A stretch of DNA of 43,101 nucleotides from Phycisphaera sp. (lineage in GTDB: Bacteria; Planctomycetota; Phycisphaerae; Phycisphaerales; Phycisphaeraceae): positions 1-43,101 of the forward strand of contig JANQPR010000056.1 of assembly GCA_028285385.1 (NCBI GenBank), written 5' to 3'. Shown here in pieces: positions 35,353-43,101 of the stretch. The translations under genes and the position numbers were made by a program. Below the pieces are notes generated by a model. That model was not told the DNA's origin, made no database searches, and saw only the letters and a list, made by a program, of their open reading frames with translations. Positions within the stretch are counted from its first letter, which is position 1, and each line of letters starts with the position of its first letter.

Positions 35353-35958
35353 TCAAGGCCAGCGCCGGTTCAACAGAAGGCCGGCGGCGACCAGCGCCAG
35401 CGAGCCGGGCTCGGGCACCGGCGTAACCACGATCTCGACCAGGCCGGCCCGCGGGGCCCCGCCGGTCCCGCCGATGGTGAACGTAAGTGTTTCCGCCGCG
35501 GCCAACGACAGCGAGGCCGGCGTGTAGACGCTCAAACTCACGTCCGCCGAAGACTCAGAGATCACGATCGGCAAACCCGCGCTCGGTGTGAGCGTGACCT
35601 CTTCCGCCGGGGCAGAGCCCAGACCGAAGAAGGTGATGCTGTCCACCGCGACGCCCAGGTCGAAACTCATCGACAGCGACTCGCCGGGATCGATCTGGGT
35701 GTCGCTGCCGCCCGAAGCCCCCATCGCGCCCGAGTTCGCCTCGATCGTCCCCGCTCCGACTGAAACCGAGATCGTCAGATCCGAATTGGTGAAGCTGCCC
35801 GCCGCCAGCCCGTCGAGGTCTTCGCCCACGGTATTGTTACCGCTGCCCGGCGGGTTCGTCAGATCAAAAACCACCGCGGCATCGGCGGCGGCCACCCCGA
35901 AAACCAACAAGCCCAAAGCGGCCAGCCCGGCGGGACCAAGGGGGTGTTGAATATTCAT
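35353..35958 (-). CDS. Small PEP-CTERM surface protein
   Basis: A 201-residue exported protein. Signal 'GLAALGLLVFGVAAADAAVV', a Ser/Gly/Thr-rich beta-sandwich (30-175), then 'VTPVPEPGSLALVAAGLLLNRRWP', a PEP-CTERM tail. Low complexity and absence of catalytic motifs suggest a structural or binding role. The ATG at 35958 is preceded by GGAGG at a normal spacing. AraR-like site D lies 97 bases upstream and a terminator follows, so it may be a monocistron within the regulon. Confidence 0.82.
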   Translation of the reverse strand: MNIQHPLGPAGLAALGLLVFGVAAADAAVVFDLTNPPGSGNNTVGEDLDGLAAGSFTNSDLTISVSVGAGTIEANSGAMGASGGSDTQIDPGESLSMSFDLGVAVDSITFFGLGSAPAEEVTLTPSAGLPIVISESSADVSLSVYTPASLSLAAAETLTFTIGGTGGAPRAGLVEIVVTPVPEPGSLALVAAGLLLNRRWP

Positions 35959-36054
35959 GCGGTCATCCTCCAGAGATGAGTTCGGGTCGCTTTTTTTCAA
36001 CAAAAACTCGTAAAATCCCATGCCCGCGGAACCGTAGTCACAGGTGTATCTTTT

Positions 36055-36065
36055 TGTATGGTACA
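36055..36065 (-). promoter_or_regulatory. AraR-like operator, site D
   Basis: TGTATGGTACA (minus strand TGTACCATACA). Flanked by TTTT on the left, it resembles the AraR box of Bacillus more than the other sites. It lies between the decayed GH43 gene and the PEP-CTERM gene. Confidence 0.6.
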
Positions 36066-36136
36066 GATGATCGGCGTCTCGTCAAGCCCGAAATCCGGAC
36101 TCCGACTCATTCTCCGGGTAATGCTGGAGGCGCAGG

Positions 36137-37077
36137 TTACGGCGTGCCCTGTTCCCAACTCAGCACGGCAAATCGCGGTGATCGGTGGGTCATGGCGTCG
36201 TCCCCAGGCGTGGAACGTGTACCGCCAGGACCTGTCGGGGTGACGCCAGGGAAAACCGTGCCCGGGCCCGATCATGACGGGCCGGGCCGTGACCAGCAGG
36301 GGCTGCCCGGGGTCCGGCTCAACAAAAGGCCCGGTCGGCGCCTCAGCCACCGCCCAGCGCACGCAGTAGCGGTCGCTCTTCCATGAGTCGGTGCTGAAAA
36401 AGACGTGATACTTCCTCTCGTGTCGGACATTCGTCGCGCCTTCCTGCCAGCCGCACCCATCGATGATGGCCCGAGGCTAACCAGCGACGCGGGTCGGGGT
36501 CACGAGCCGGTCGATCAGAATCTGCCCTTGAGGGAACCCGTTTTGGCTGTTGACCTCGGTGGTGTAGCTGAGGTGTCGCGTGCCGTCTTCGTCGACGAAC
36601 ACGCTGCCGTCGATCGAGCCGTGCGGAACCAATACGCCCCGGTCTTCGTAGGGTCCGGCCGGATGGTCGGCCGCCGCAACGCCCACGCGGTTGCCCTCGT
36701 TGCCCGGCTTGTCGTCAGGCATCGCTGTAGTACACGTAGTAGCGCCCGTCGAGCACATGGATCTCCGGCGTCCAGAAGTTCCGCCGGTTCCACGCCCCCG
36801 CAGGCCCGGGTTTGACCGCGCCCCAAACGAAGGCCCACTCGCTCAAGTCCTCGGACCGATAGACCGGCAGGCCCCGACCGTCCGTCGCCTCGCCGGTGGC
36901 GATCAGAAAGAAGACGCCGCCTACTGAGATCACACATGGGTCGGCTAGGTGGCTCTTCAGGGTTTCGACCTCGGGGTACACCGGTTCGCTCCTCACATAA
37001 GCGGCCCAGCCCACCACAACCACCAACGAAGAACTCGCTAACTTCCACCGGCCAAACTGACCAACCCAACGCGACAT
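36137..37077 (-). pseudogene. Decayed GH43-type glycoside hydrolase
   Basis: Three pieces of one beta-propeller enzyme are visible. Piece 1 (37077 to about 36725) has a signal-like N-terminus and 'HLADPCVISVGGVFFLIATG', the GH43 catalytic base Asp context, and 'FWTPEIHVLDGRYYVYYS'. Piece 2 continues in another frame with 'SIDGSVFVDEDGTRHLSYTT' (pKa-modulating Asp) and meets an in-frame TAG at 36477-36479. The same frame then gives 'GWQEGATNVRHERKYHVFFS' with the catalytic acid Glu. A further frameshift near the C4 run at 36202-36205 restores an end 'LSWEQGTP' stop at 36137. With three lesions it is almost certainly nonfunctional. It lies 10 bases after the upstream sulfatase. Confidence 0.78.
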
Positions 37078-37087
37078 CGGTATGGAC

Positions 37088-38521
37088 TCACGCCTCCAGA
37101 AAATCTTGCGCCGGGAACACGCTCTCCGCCTCGACCAGCTTGCGCATCATTCGCAGGCGCTGGGACGACAACTCGTCCTCGTACGCCGGATCGCTTGCGA
37201 CATTGCATAGCTCGCCGGGGTCTTTCTCAATATCGTAGAGCTCTTCCCTGTCATCCAGCCGGTAGACGTACTTGAACCGGTGTCCGCGGATCATCTTCGC
37301 ACGAAGGTTCAGGGTCCGATCGGATTCCAGCGCCGTCTGCTTCATCAGGTACGCCTCGCAGGGCCGTGGCCGGTCGTGGGCGCCAACGGTCTTGGCCAGT
37401 AGTTCCCACTCCTGCCCGCCTTGGCAGAACACCACGTCACGCGGCCCCGGCTCTCCGCCGCACAACACGCCCCGGTAGCTGTGACCCTGCACCCCGCCCG
37501 GAACCGGCACGCCGACCAGGTCCAGCACGGTGGGCAGGATGTCGATCGTTTCGATGAAGTCATCGATGACCTTCGCCGGGATCACGTCCGGCGCGTGCAT
37601 GACGAGTGGCACGTTCACTAAACAGTCCGGGAAGGCCGTGTCCCACTTCTCGGGGAGCTGATAGTCACCCGCAAAGTCGCCGTGGTCGGACCAGAGCACC
37701 ACGAGCGTCTCGTCCGCGATTCCGAGCTGTTTGAGGTGGTCCATGACGCGGCCGACCTCGTGGTCTACAAACGCGCACATGTCCAGGTAGCAGCCGCGGA
37801 CTTCACGCCACTGAGCCACGGTCATATCAGCAATGCCATACGCGTCGGTCAGCCTGCGATGAAGTCTGTTTGACCACGACTCCGCCGGAGGCAATAGCGG
37901 CGGCATCTGGTCGCGGTCGGTCACGCCAAGGAAAGGTACGGGTGCACGGTAAGGCGGGTGGGGCGCATCCCAGTTGAGCCAGAGGAACTTGGGCCGGTCC
38001 GGGTCGCCGGCCTGAGTCTGAGAGAGCCAATCGAGCGCAACGGTGGTGGAGTTGTGGTCACCGACGTCCTCGAGCTCTCCGGGGTGTCGGCCCACATAGT
38101 AAGAGCCGGCGGGCATGCCCGTGTTCTCGTGCGGTTCCAGGTACCGGTCGCCGCCGTCGCCTCGTCGGTGGTAATCGAAGGTAAGCGGAAGCGTCTCGTC
38201 GTCCACGCAGTGGTTTTTGCCGACGAGCGCGGTAACGTAACCGGCGTCACGCAGCGACCGAACCAAGTTGACTTCACCCGCCCGAACCGGCAGATCAAGG
38301 GTCCGGTGCCCACCGACGTGCGGGTACTGCCCCGTCAGGAACGAGCTACGGGAGGGGGTACATTTTGTGTGCGTGACGTAGCTGCGTTCGAACCTGGCCC
38401 CGCTCGCAGCGAGCCGATCAATATTCGGGGTCACGGCGGCCGGGTGGCCATAACACCGCAATGCGTCTGCACGCATCTCATCGGGGCACAAAACGACGAT
38501 ATGGTTTGGCGATGGCTTCAT
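37088..38521 (-). CDS. Sulfatase
   Basis: A 477-residue arylsulfatase-family protein: 'NHIVVLCPDEMRADALRCYGH' (metal Asp14), 'CTPSRSSFLTG' with Cys54-TPSR58 as the formylglycine site, and 'VVLWSDHGDFAGD' as the second metal site. 'HRTLDLPVRAGE' and 'LVGKNHC' lie at the usual active-site lysine/histidine positions. The ATG at 38521 is chosen because the first strand follows directly; no signal peptide is seen. It diverges from a second sulfatase at 38693 across a 171-base region that should contain both promoters. It was presumably cotranscribed with the GH43 gene that has since decayed. Confidence 0.92.
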   Translation of the reverse strand: MKPSPNHIVVLCPDEMRADALRCYGHPAAVTPNIDRLAASGARFERSYVTHTKCTPSRSSFLTGQYPHVGGHRTLDLPVRAGEVNLVRSLRDAGYVTALVGKNHCVDDETLPLTFDYHRRGDGGDRYLEPHENTGMPAGSYYVGRHPGELEDVGDHNSTTVALDWLSQTQAGDPDRPKFLWLNWDAPHPPYRAPVPFLGVTDRDQMPPLLPPAESWSNRLHRRLTDAYGIADMTVAQWREVRGCYLDMCAFVDHEVGRVMDHLKQLGIADETLVVLWSDHGDFAGDYQLPEKWDTAFPDCLVNVPLVMHAPDVIPAKVIDDFIETIDILPTVLDLVGVPVPGGVQGHSYRGVLCGGEPGPRDVVFCQGGQEWELLAKTVGAHDRPRPCEAYLMKQTALESDRTLNLRAKMIRGHRFKYVYRLDDREELYDIEKDPGELCNVASDPAYEDELSSQRLRMMRKLVEAESVFPAQDFLEA

Positions 38522-38692
38522 GGATGTATCCCGACAGTCGACACAGAACAACAAGAAGTCACAAAATGAAAAACTTACTTATAACTCCTGCCGGCAATCC
38601 ATCGCACACCACTTCTCAGGTCACTTAAGTCCCGCGCTCTAACACCGAAGTGAGATTGCATTCAACCAGAACCCAAAAGAAGTGATGTCTAA

Positions 38693-40156
38693 TTGAAGAA
38701 CAACCATCCTGTGAACATCTTGTTCGTGATGTGCGACTCGCTGCCCGCGATGCATTGCGGTGTCAACGGCGACCCGACCGGGTCCACGCCAAACCTCGAC
38801 GCCTTGGCCAGTCAGGGCGTGAACTTCAAACGGGCCTATTGCAATAGCCCCCTGTGCACTCCGTCGCGTGCTTCGCTGCTCACGGGACGCTACGCCTCGG
38901 AACTCGGCTGCCTGGACAACGCGGGCTCGTTCTCATCGGAGTGGCCAACGATCGCGCACGTCCTCGACGCCGCCGGCTACGAATCCGTCATCATCGGGAA
39001 GATGCACCTGGTGGGCCACGACCAGTGGCACGGTTTCCACGACCGGCTCGCGCTGGACACCGATTACACGCACGGCTATGACCCCGACAACTTTCGACTG
39101 GCCTATGACTGGGACCAGCCCTCTTCGGGCAACCCCATCGGGCACGACTGGATGGGTCCCAGCTACGTCCGAGACCCCAAGTGGGACGACTTCCGCCTGC
39201 ACTACGACCGTGACGAACAGATACACCGCGCGGCGCTGGCGTACCTCGACCGCAAGTCCGAAGGCGGCGACCCGTTTTTCTGTTGCGTCTCGTATCACGC
39301 GCCGCACAACCCGTTCTGGATCCCCGAACGGATCCGAGAACGCTACCGCAGGATAGACCTCCCCCTGCCGAGCATCCCCGACGGCGCAGAGCCGGTGCAG
39401 GGCTTGATGGATCGGTGGCTATGCGACTTCCACTACATCGACGAGATCCAGGACCGCTTGCTCACTGAAGACAACCTCCGTTGGCTGTACGAGACCTACT
39501 ACGGCATGGTCAACGACCTTGACCATCGCCTCGGGGCGTTGTTGGACAAGCTCAAGAAACGCGGTCTTGCCGACAACACCGCAGTGGTCTTCGTGAGTGA
39601 TCACGGCGACATGATGGGGAACCGCGGCATGGTGCAGAAGCGATGCTTCTACGAGCCATCCGTCCGCGTGCCGTTGGTGGCCTGTTTGCCCGGCTCGAGC
39701 GCGAATGGGATCCACCTGAACACACCGGTCTCGTTGATCGACCTGTTGCCCACCTTCGCGGCGATGGCCGGCGTCTCAGTGCCGGCTGACCTGCCCGGCT
39801 GCAGCCTGCTTGAGTGCATCCGCGAAGGCGTGGAACCGCCGCAGCGTACGGTGTTTGCTGAGTATCACGGCGAAGGCGTGCACGCGCCGTGTTTCCTGGC
39901 CATCTGCGGCGACCAAAAATACTTTTATATCCCCAATTGCGACGAACGCCTTTTCGACCTGGCCGACGACCCCGGCGAGTGGACAAACCGCATCGACGAC
40001 CCGGGCTACGCCGAGAACGCAACAATGTTTCGCAAAGCGCTGAACCAACAATTCGACACTGCCGCCATCGAGGCCCAAGCCCGACGGAGCCAACGAAATC
40101 GTCGCTTCATACACAGTACCTCGCGTGGCAATTGCAGCGACAAGGGCGTTTCCTAA
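38693..40156 (+). CDS. Sulfatase, TTG start
   Basis: A 487-residue arylsulfatase-family protein: 'VNILFVMCDSLPAMHCG' (Asp15), 'LCTPSRASLLTGRYA' with Cys55-TPSR59 as the formylglycine precursor, 'IIGKMHLVG' (Lys/His of the active site) and 'VVFVSDHGDMMG' (second metal site). It resembles choline-sulfatase/heparan-type subgroups in length and motifs. No ATG fits; TTG at 38693 is the likely start, since the first strand follows within nine residues. An ATG-TCT-AAT-TGA minicistron at 38685 overlaps it. It is the only plus-strand gene of the glycan locus. Confidence 0.9.
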   Translation: MKNNHPVNILFVMCDSLPAMHCGVNGDPTGSTPNLDALASQGVNFKRAYCNSPLCTPSRASLLTGRYASELGCLDNAGSFSSEWPTIAHVLDAAGYESVIIGKMHLVGHDQWHGFHDRLALDTDYTHGYDPDNFRLAYDWDQPSSGNPIGHDWMGPSYVRDPKWDDFRLHYDRDEQIHRAALAYLDRKSEGGDPFFCCVSYHAPHNPFWIPERIRERYRRIDLPLPSIPDGAEPVQGLMDRWLCDFHYIDEIQDRLLTEDNLRWLYETYYGMVNDLDHRLGALLDKLKKRGLADNTAVVFVSDHGDMMGNRGMVQKRCFYEPSVRVPLVACLPGSSANGIHLNTPVSLIDLLPTFAAMAGVSVPADLPGCSLLECIREGVEPPQRTVFAEYHGEGVHAPCFLAICGDQKYFYIPNCDERLFDLADDPGEWTNRIDDPGYAENATMFRKALNQQFDTAAIEAQARRSQRNRRFIHSTSRGNCSDKGVS

Positions 40157-40415
40157 CTGGCTTTGGGGCGTCACGATTAACTACAGGAGTGAACTCAAAT
40201 CCGATCTATCCCGTAATGTTGGTGCGTCGCCTCGTTCTTCGTTTGCTCGCAACTCGTGCCCTCGATCTAACCGAAGTGCGCCACCAAGACAATCGCTCCG
40301 CCACATGAAGACGCCACCGACCCGCCGGTAACAGGAGATCGCGGACGTGCTCTCACGGCACGCATCGAGGTTCTTTGGCAAGTAAATCAGTTTCCCGATC
40401 GCAGCGCCGGATTTT

Positions 40416-41495
40416 TCAGGCCGCGCGCCGGTAGTAATGCTTCAACAAGCCGTCAAGTTCGGATTGGCAACCGATCGAGCCAACAGACTCTTGGCGTGAA
40501 TCGGTGGTCAACCGGAGTTGAGGCGACGGGTGTTGCAGTACTCGGTTGCCCCGGGTCTGGTGCGGCCGGTGCCGGTTGTAGTAGTCCATATAGGTCTGCA
40601 CCAGCTGGTCGAGGTGCCCAAGGCCGAAGCACCAGAAGTGATCCAGGCACTCCCGACGGATGGACGCGATCCACGACTCGGCGTACGCGTTGGCGTTTGG
40701 GGCCATGAACGGCGACTTCACGATCTGGATCCCCGTCGCTCCCAGCAGCCGGTCGAAGCCGCGGGTGAACTTCGTGTCCCGGTCGTGGATCAAGTGGTTC
40801 GCTTCAAGCCCCTGATCTTCCAAACACATCAAGAGATTTCGGGCTTGCTGTTTCACCCAGTCTTCGGTGGGATGGAATGTCGCGGGCGAGCACCAGACTT
40901 GACGGGTACCAACATGAACAATGGCGAGGACGTATCCCGGCCGTTTGCTCACCGGAGTCCGGACGTACTTCACGAAGAAGTCGTACGCCACCAGGGTGTT
41001 GAGGTGCAGCTTCAGGAACACGCCCCACGGCTGGAAGTCCGGCCGGTCGGATCGGTCCGGGCCTGGGCGAGGAAAGACGCCCTCCTCGCGCAGGACCCGC
41101 CGAACACTGGTCTTGCTTACCGGGCAGCGCAGCTTGATCGACTCGCCCACGATCCGTAAGTAGCCCCATCCCGGGTTCTCCTAGGCCAGCCGTGCGATGA
41201 GTTGCCGAAGTTGAGGGCCGATGCTTCGCGGCCGACCCACACGACTCGAACACCACCCTTCTCGCTGCTCCTTTACCCATCGCTGGTACGTGCGCGGCTG
41301 GACCGCCGTGATCAGTCCCCGGACCCGGCGACTAAACTCGGCCCCGATCTTCAGCAGCCGTGACCGCTCCTCGGGCGACAGGACCAGACGCTGTGTCTGG
41401 ATCCGTGACCGGAGGATCCGGTTCTCCTCCGTCAGGAACCGGATCTGGGCATCTCGGCGACTCGACACCGACTCCCACAGGAGGCTCAGCACCAC
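40416..41495 (-). pseudogene. IS3-like DDE transposase broken by an amber codon
   Basis: The reading frame encodes a coiled N-terminal segment ('LTEENRILRSRI', HTH near 'RTYQRWVKEQREG'), then after an in-frame TAG at 41181-41183 'ENPGWGYLRI' and an rve integrase core. Catalytic residues are Asp in 'LVAYDFF', Asp in 'HDRDTKF' and Glu in 'NAYAESW', the DDE triad of IS3/integrase-type transposases. Apart from the stop the frame is continuous, so one point mutation inactivated it. A GTG at 41495 is the likely start. Terminal inverted repeats were not found. Confidence 0.82.
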
Positions 41496-42222
41496 TTAGA
41501 ACGACCCATTCACCCGATACCCCCGATCAACGTAACTCCAGCGTCAGCAAGGCGCCAACAAATCGGAACACCCCAAGAAGCCCCTCGTCCCCGGCCGGAT
41601 TCTACTGATCACGCTCAGGCCCAAGGTTCTGGCTTACCAGGGCTGTCCCTAGCAACGAGACGCCCATGTCAGGGTCACTGGGCTTGACATTCGGCAACCC
41701 CTTATCCATCAACGAGTTGCCCGAATTCGGCCAGCTTGGCACCTGACACAACTGACATCACTAACCCGCCCTGGACGGATCTGAAAACCTGATCTCTGGC
41801 TACAGGAGATGCGTGTTCATAGCCTGAAGAACACTCCGGGGGTCGTGAGAAGGCTTGCCAATCGTCCCCGCAGTGCGTCCGTACCGCCACACAGGTCTGC
41901 CAACCCCCACGTCATGCGGCACGGTCCAGAAGAGTTGCCACGGGCCGCCCTCGATGTACGCCCCGCCCCATCCGAACTCGCCACACGGCTCCAGCCAACT
42001 CCCGCCGCCGGTCACCACGGTCCCATGACGAACCTCGAAACGCCATGTCAGGCCCAACCGCCTTGGCATGAAACAACTCCGTGCCGTGTAAGGGATTACG
42101 CTCGATCGCAGCCGCGATGAACTGACTTGGCTACGAGACGGGTTTCCATGTTCTGTACAACACTCCGGTTTGACCTGGTCTTGTGTGAACTGCATGGCCG
42201 TGGTGTAGCACGGCGGGCGGGT
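41496..42222. other. 727-base stretch without an intact gene
   Basis: Only a possible serine-hydrolase remnant (41895-42069) is visible. The part next to the transposase presumably includes its right terminus, but no inverted repeat matching the left side was found. Confidence 0.5.
41895..42069 (-). pseudogene. Possible remnant of a beta-lactamase-fold serine hydrolase
   Basis: A minus-strand frame from 42069 reads 'GLTWRFEVRHGTVVTGGGSW' and then 'GEFGWGGAYIEGGPWQLFW'. The 'GEFGWGGA ... FW' pattern resembles the C-terminal strand region of class C beta-lactamase-like serine hydrolases (PF00144). The rest of the family (SxxK, YxN) is absent. It could be coincidental. Confidence 0.28.
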
Positions 42223-43101
42223 TCAGGGGCGATTGAAACGACGGGTAAGCAGCAGTAGGCCCAGCGTGGTGAAGGCGGCGGGTTCGGGGACGTTGCTGGT
42301 GCCGAAGTCGGGGGCGCTCGTGCTACCCCAGTTCTGCAGCACGAGGTCTAGGTCGGCCTGCTCGACCTGCCCGTTGCCGGACATGTCGCCCCGGCCCCAC
42401 GAGGTGTTGGTCGTGCTGCCCCAGTTCTGTAGTACGGCGTCGAGGTCGGCCTGTTCTACTTGGCCCGACAGGTTGGCATCGCCGGGCAGGGCGCGGGTGA
42501 ACAGCACGGCGTCGACCGTGCCGGAGGTGTCGGCCCGGTAGGTGATCGCCCAGGCCTCGCCGACGCCGATGATCGGGTCGAACAACAGGTCGAACGTGCC
42601 GTTGACGTTGCGGCCGGAGGTGTCGAGGATCAGCTCGATGCTGGCGTAGAAGTCGGGCGTGAACCCGTTGCCGAGCACGATGTTCATGCCGCCGTCGAGG
42701 TTGAACGTGCCGGCACCGCGGATGGTGTCGAAGTCGACGCCGGGCGTATCGTCTTCGTTGATCTCGAAGGTGACCACGCCGTCAGCGGTGTTGGTGAACA
42801 CGCCGCTGCCGTTGACGTTGACGATCCCCGGGGAGGCGCCGGGGCTGTAGCCGTCGGCCTCGTTGATGAAGGTGCCGCCGGAGTTGATGTTGAATGCGCC
42901 GGCCTGGTCGAGCGTCGCGCCTTCGCGGTGGGTGAGGGTGCCGGAGAGGTTGAGCGTGGCGCCGGGGGCGATTTCGATCGTCCCGCCCGCGGCGTTCTCG
43001 AACCCGCCTCCTCCTGCGCCGCTGAGCAGCAGGGTGCCTCCGCTGACGGCCTGCATGGTGCCCTGGTTGGTGAACCCGTGGGTGACGCCGGGGTCAACCG
43101 T
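42223..43101 (-). CDS. Autotransporter-like surface protein with dockerin-like repeats and PEP-CTERM (3' part)
   Basis: The last 292 residues of a protein whose start lies beyond the right edge. The visible part begins with Gly/Thr/Asn-rich beta-helix repeats ('GGTIEIAPGATLNLSGTLTH', 'AGAFNINSGGTFIN', 'GSGVFTNTADGVVTF') like passenger domains or filamentous adhesins. It then has two dockerin-like repeats ('GDANLSGQVEQADLDAVLQNWG' in part, 'GDMSGNGQVEQADLDLVLQ') and the PEP-CTERM tail 'VPEPAAFTTLGLLLLTRRFNRP'. It is a large cell-surface protein. No catalytic motif is visible. Its C-terminal cassette is nearly the same as in the genes at 16832 and 28960. Confidence 0.82.
   Translation of the reverse strand, partial: TVDPGVTHGFTNQGTMQAVSGGTLLLSGAGGGGFENAAGGTIEIAPGATLNLSGTLTHREGATLDQAGAFNINSGGTFINEADGYSPGASPGIVNVNGSGVFTNTADGVVTFEINEDDTPGVDFDTIRGAGTFNLDGGMNIVLGNGFTPDFYASIELILDTSGRNVNGTFDLLFDPIIGVGEAWAITYRADTSGTVDAVLFTRALPGDANLSGQVEQADLDAVLQNWGSTTNTSWGRGDMSGNGQVEQADLDLVLQNWGSTSAPDFGTSNVPEPAAFTTLGLLLLTRRFNRP

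Noticed and set aside
38685-38696. ATG-TCT-AAT-TGA minicistron overlapping the TTG start of the plus-strand sulfatase, and ATG-ACC-GCA-TGA before the ATG at 35958
   Set aside because: Three-codon frames beside a start are frequent by chance and no attenuation structure is visible.
36477-41183. Two in-frame TAG codons in conserved frames (36477 and 41181), which could mean TAG reassignment or readthrough
   Set aside because: TAG is used as the normal stop by intact genes in the window (2095, 12025, 13637), and both interrupted genes are otherwise in decaying or mobile contexts.

Overview
The window looks like a chromosomal segment of a high-GC planctomycete, probably of the Phycisphaerae. This rests on five proteins with PEP-CTERM tails (three of them preceded by paired dockerin-like 'VLQNWG' modules), a prepilin-like protein with a late H-X9-DG motif, three one-domain sulfatases with the C-x-P-x-R motif, and a large Asp-box protein. 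The taxon is inferred from gene style only. No rRNA, tRNA or CRISPR array was seen.

Left part (1-13.6 kb). Position 1-132 is the 5' end of an IS3-type insertion sequence that appears to have interrupted a small minus-strand gene. A GIY-YIG protein and a DUF1579 protein follow. Next come two redox/electrophile-response units. The first is a minus-strand operon (AhpD-like protein, thioredoxin-fold peroxiredoxin-like protein, alpha/beta hydrolase, DUF6503-like secreted protein) behind a TetR gene, with four copies of an ACCGRNYGGT-type operator around them. The second is a plus-strand operon (enoyl-CoA hydratase-like, zinc-free quinone reductase-like MDR, luciferase-like oxidoreductase, SDR) divergent from an HxlR-type regulator. 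A YcaQ/AlkZ-like DNA glycosylase lies between them. A DUF4437 cupin lipoprotein closes this part.

Central part (13.6-40.2 kb). This is a glycan-utilisation locus, almost all on the minus strand: three sulfatases, three related clan GH-A glycoside hydrolases (one frameshifted), a GH38 alpha-mannosidase-like enzyme, a decayed GH43 gene, an ADP-ribosylglycohydrolase-fold protein, a sodium/solute symporter, an Asp-box beta-propeller protein, PEP-CTERM surface proteins, a pseudopilin and an AraR-like GntR/LacI hybrid regulator. Four palindromes matching TGTAYNATACA lie at the start of four apparent transcription units, one of them the regulator's own, so I propose a self-contained AraR-type regulon. 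No SusC/SusD pair is present.

Right part (40.2-43.1 kb). A transposase gene broken by an in-frame amber codon is followed by about 0.7 kb with at most a decayed serine-hydrolase fragment. The 3' portion of another autotransporter-like, dockerin-like, PEP-CTERM surface protein runs off the right edge.
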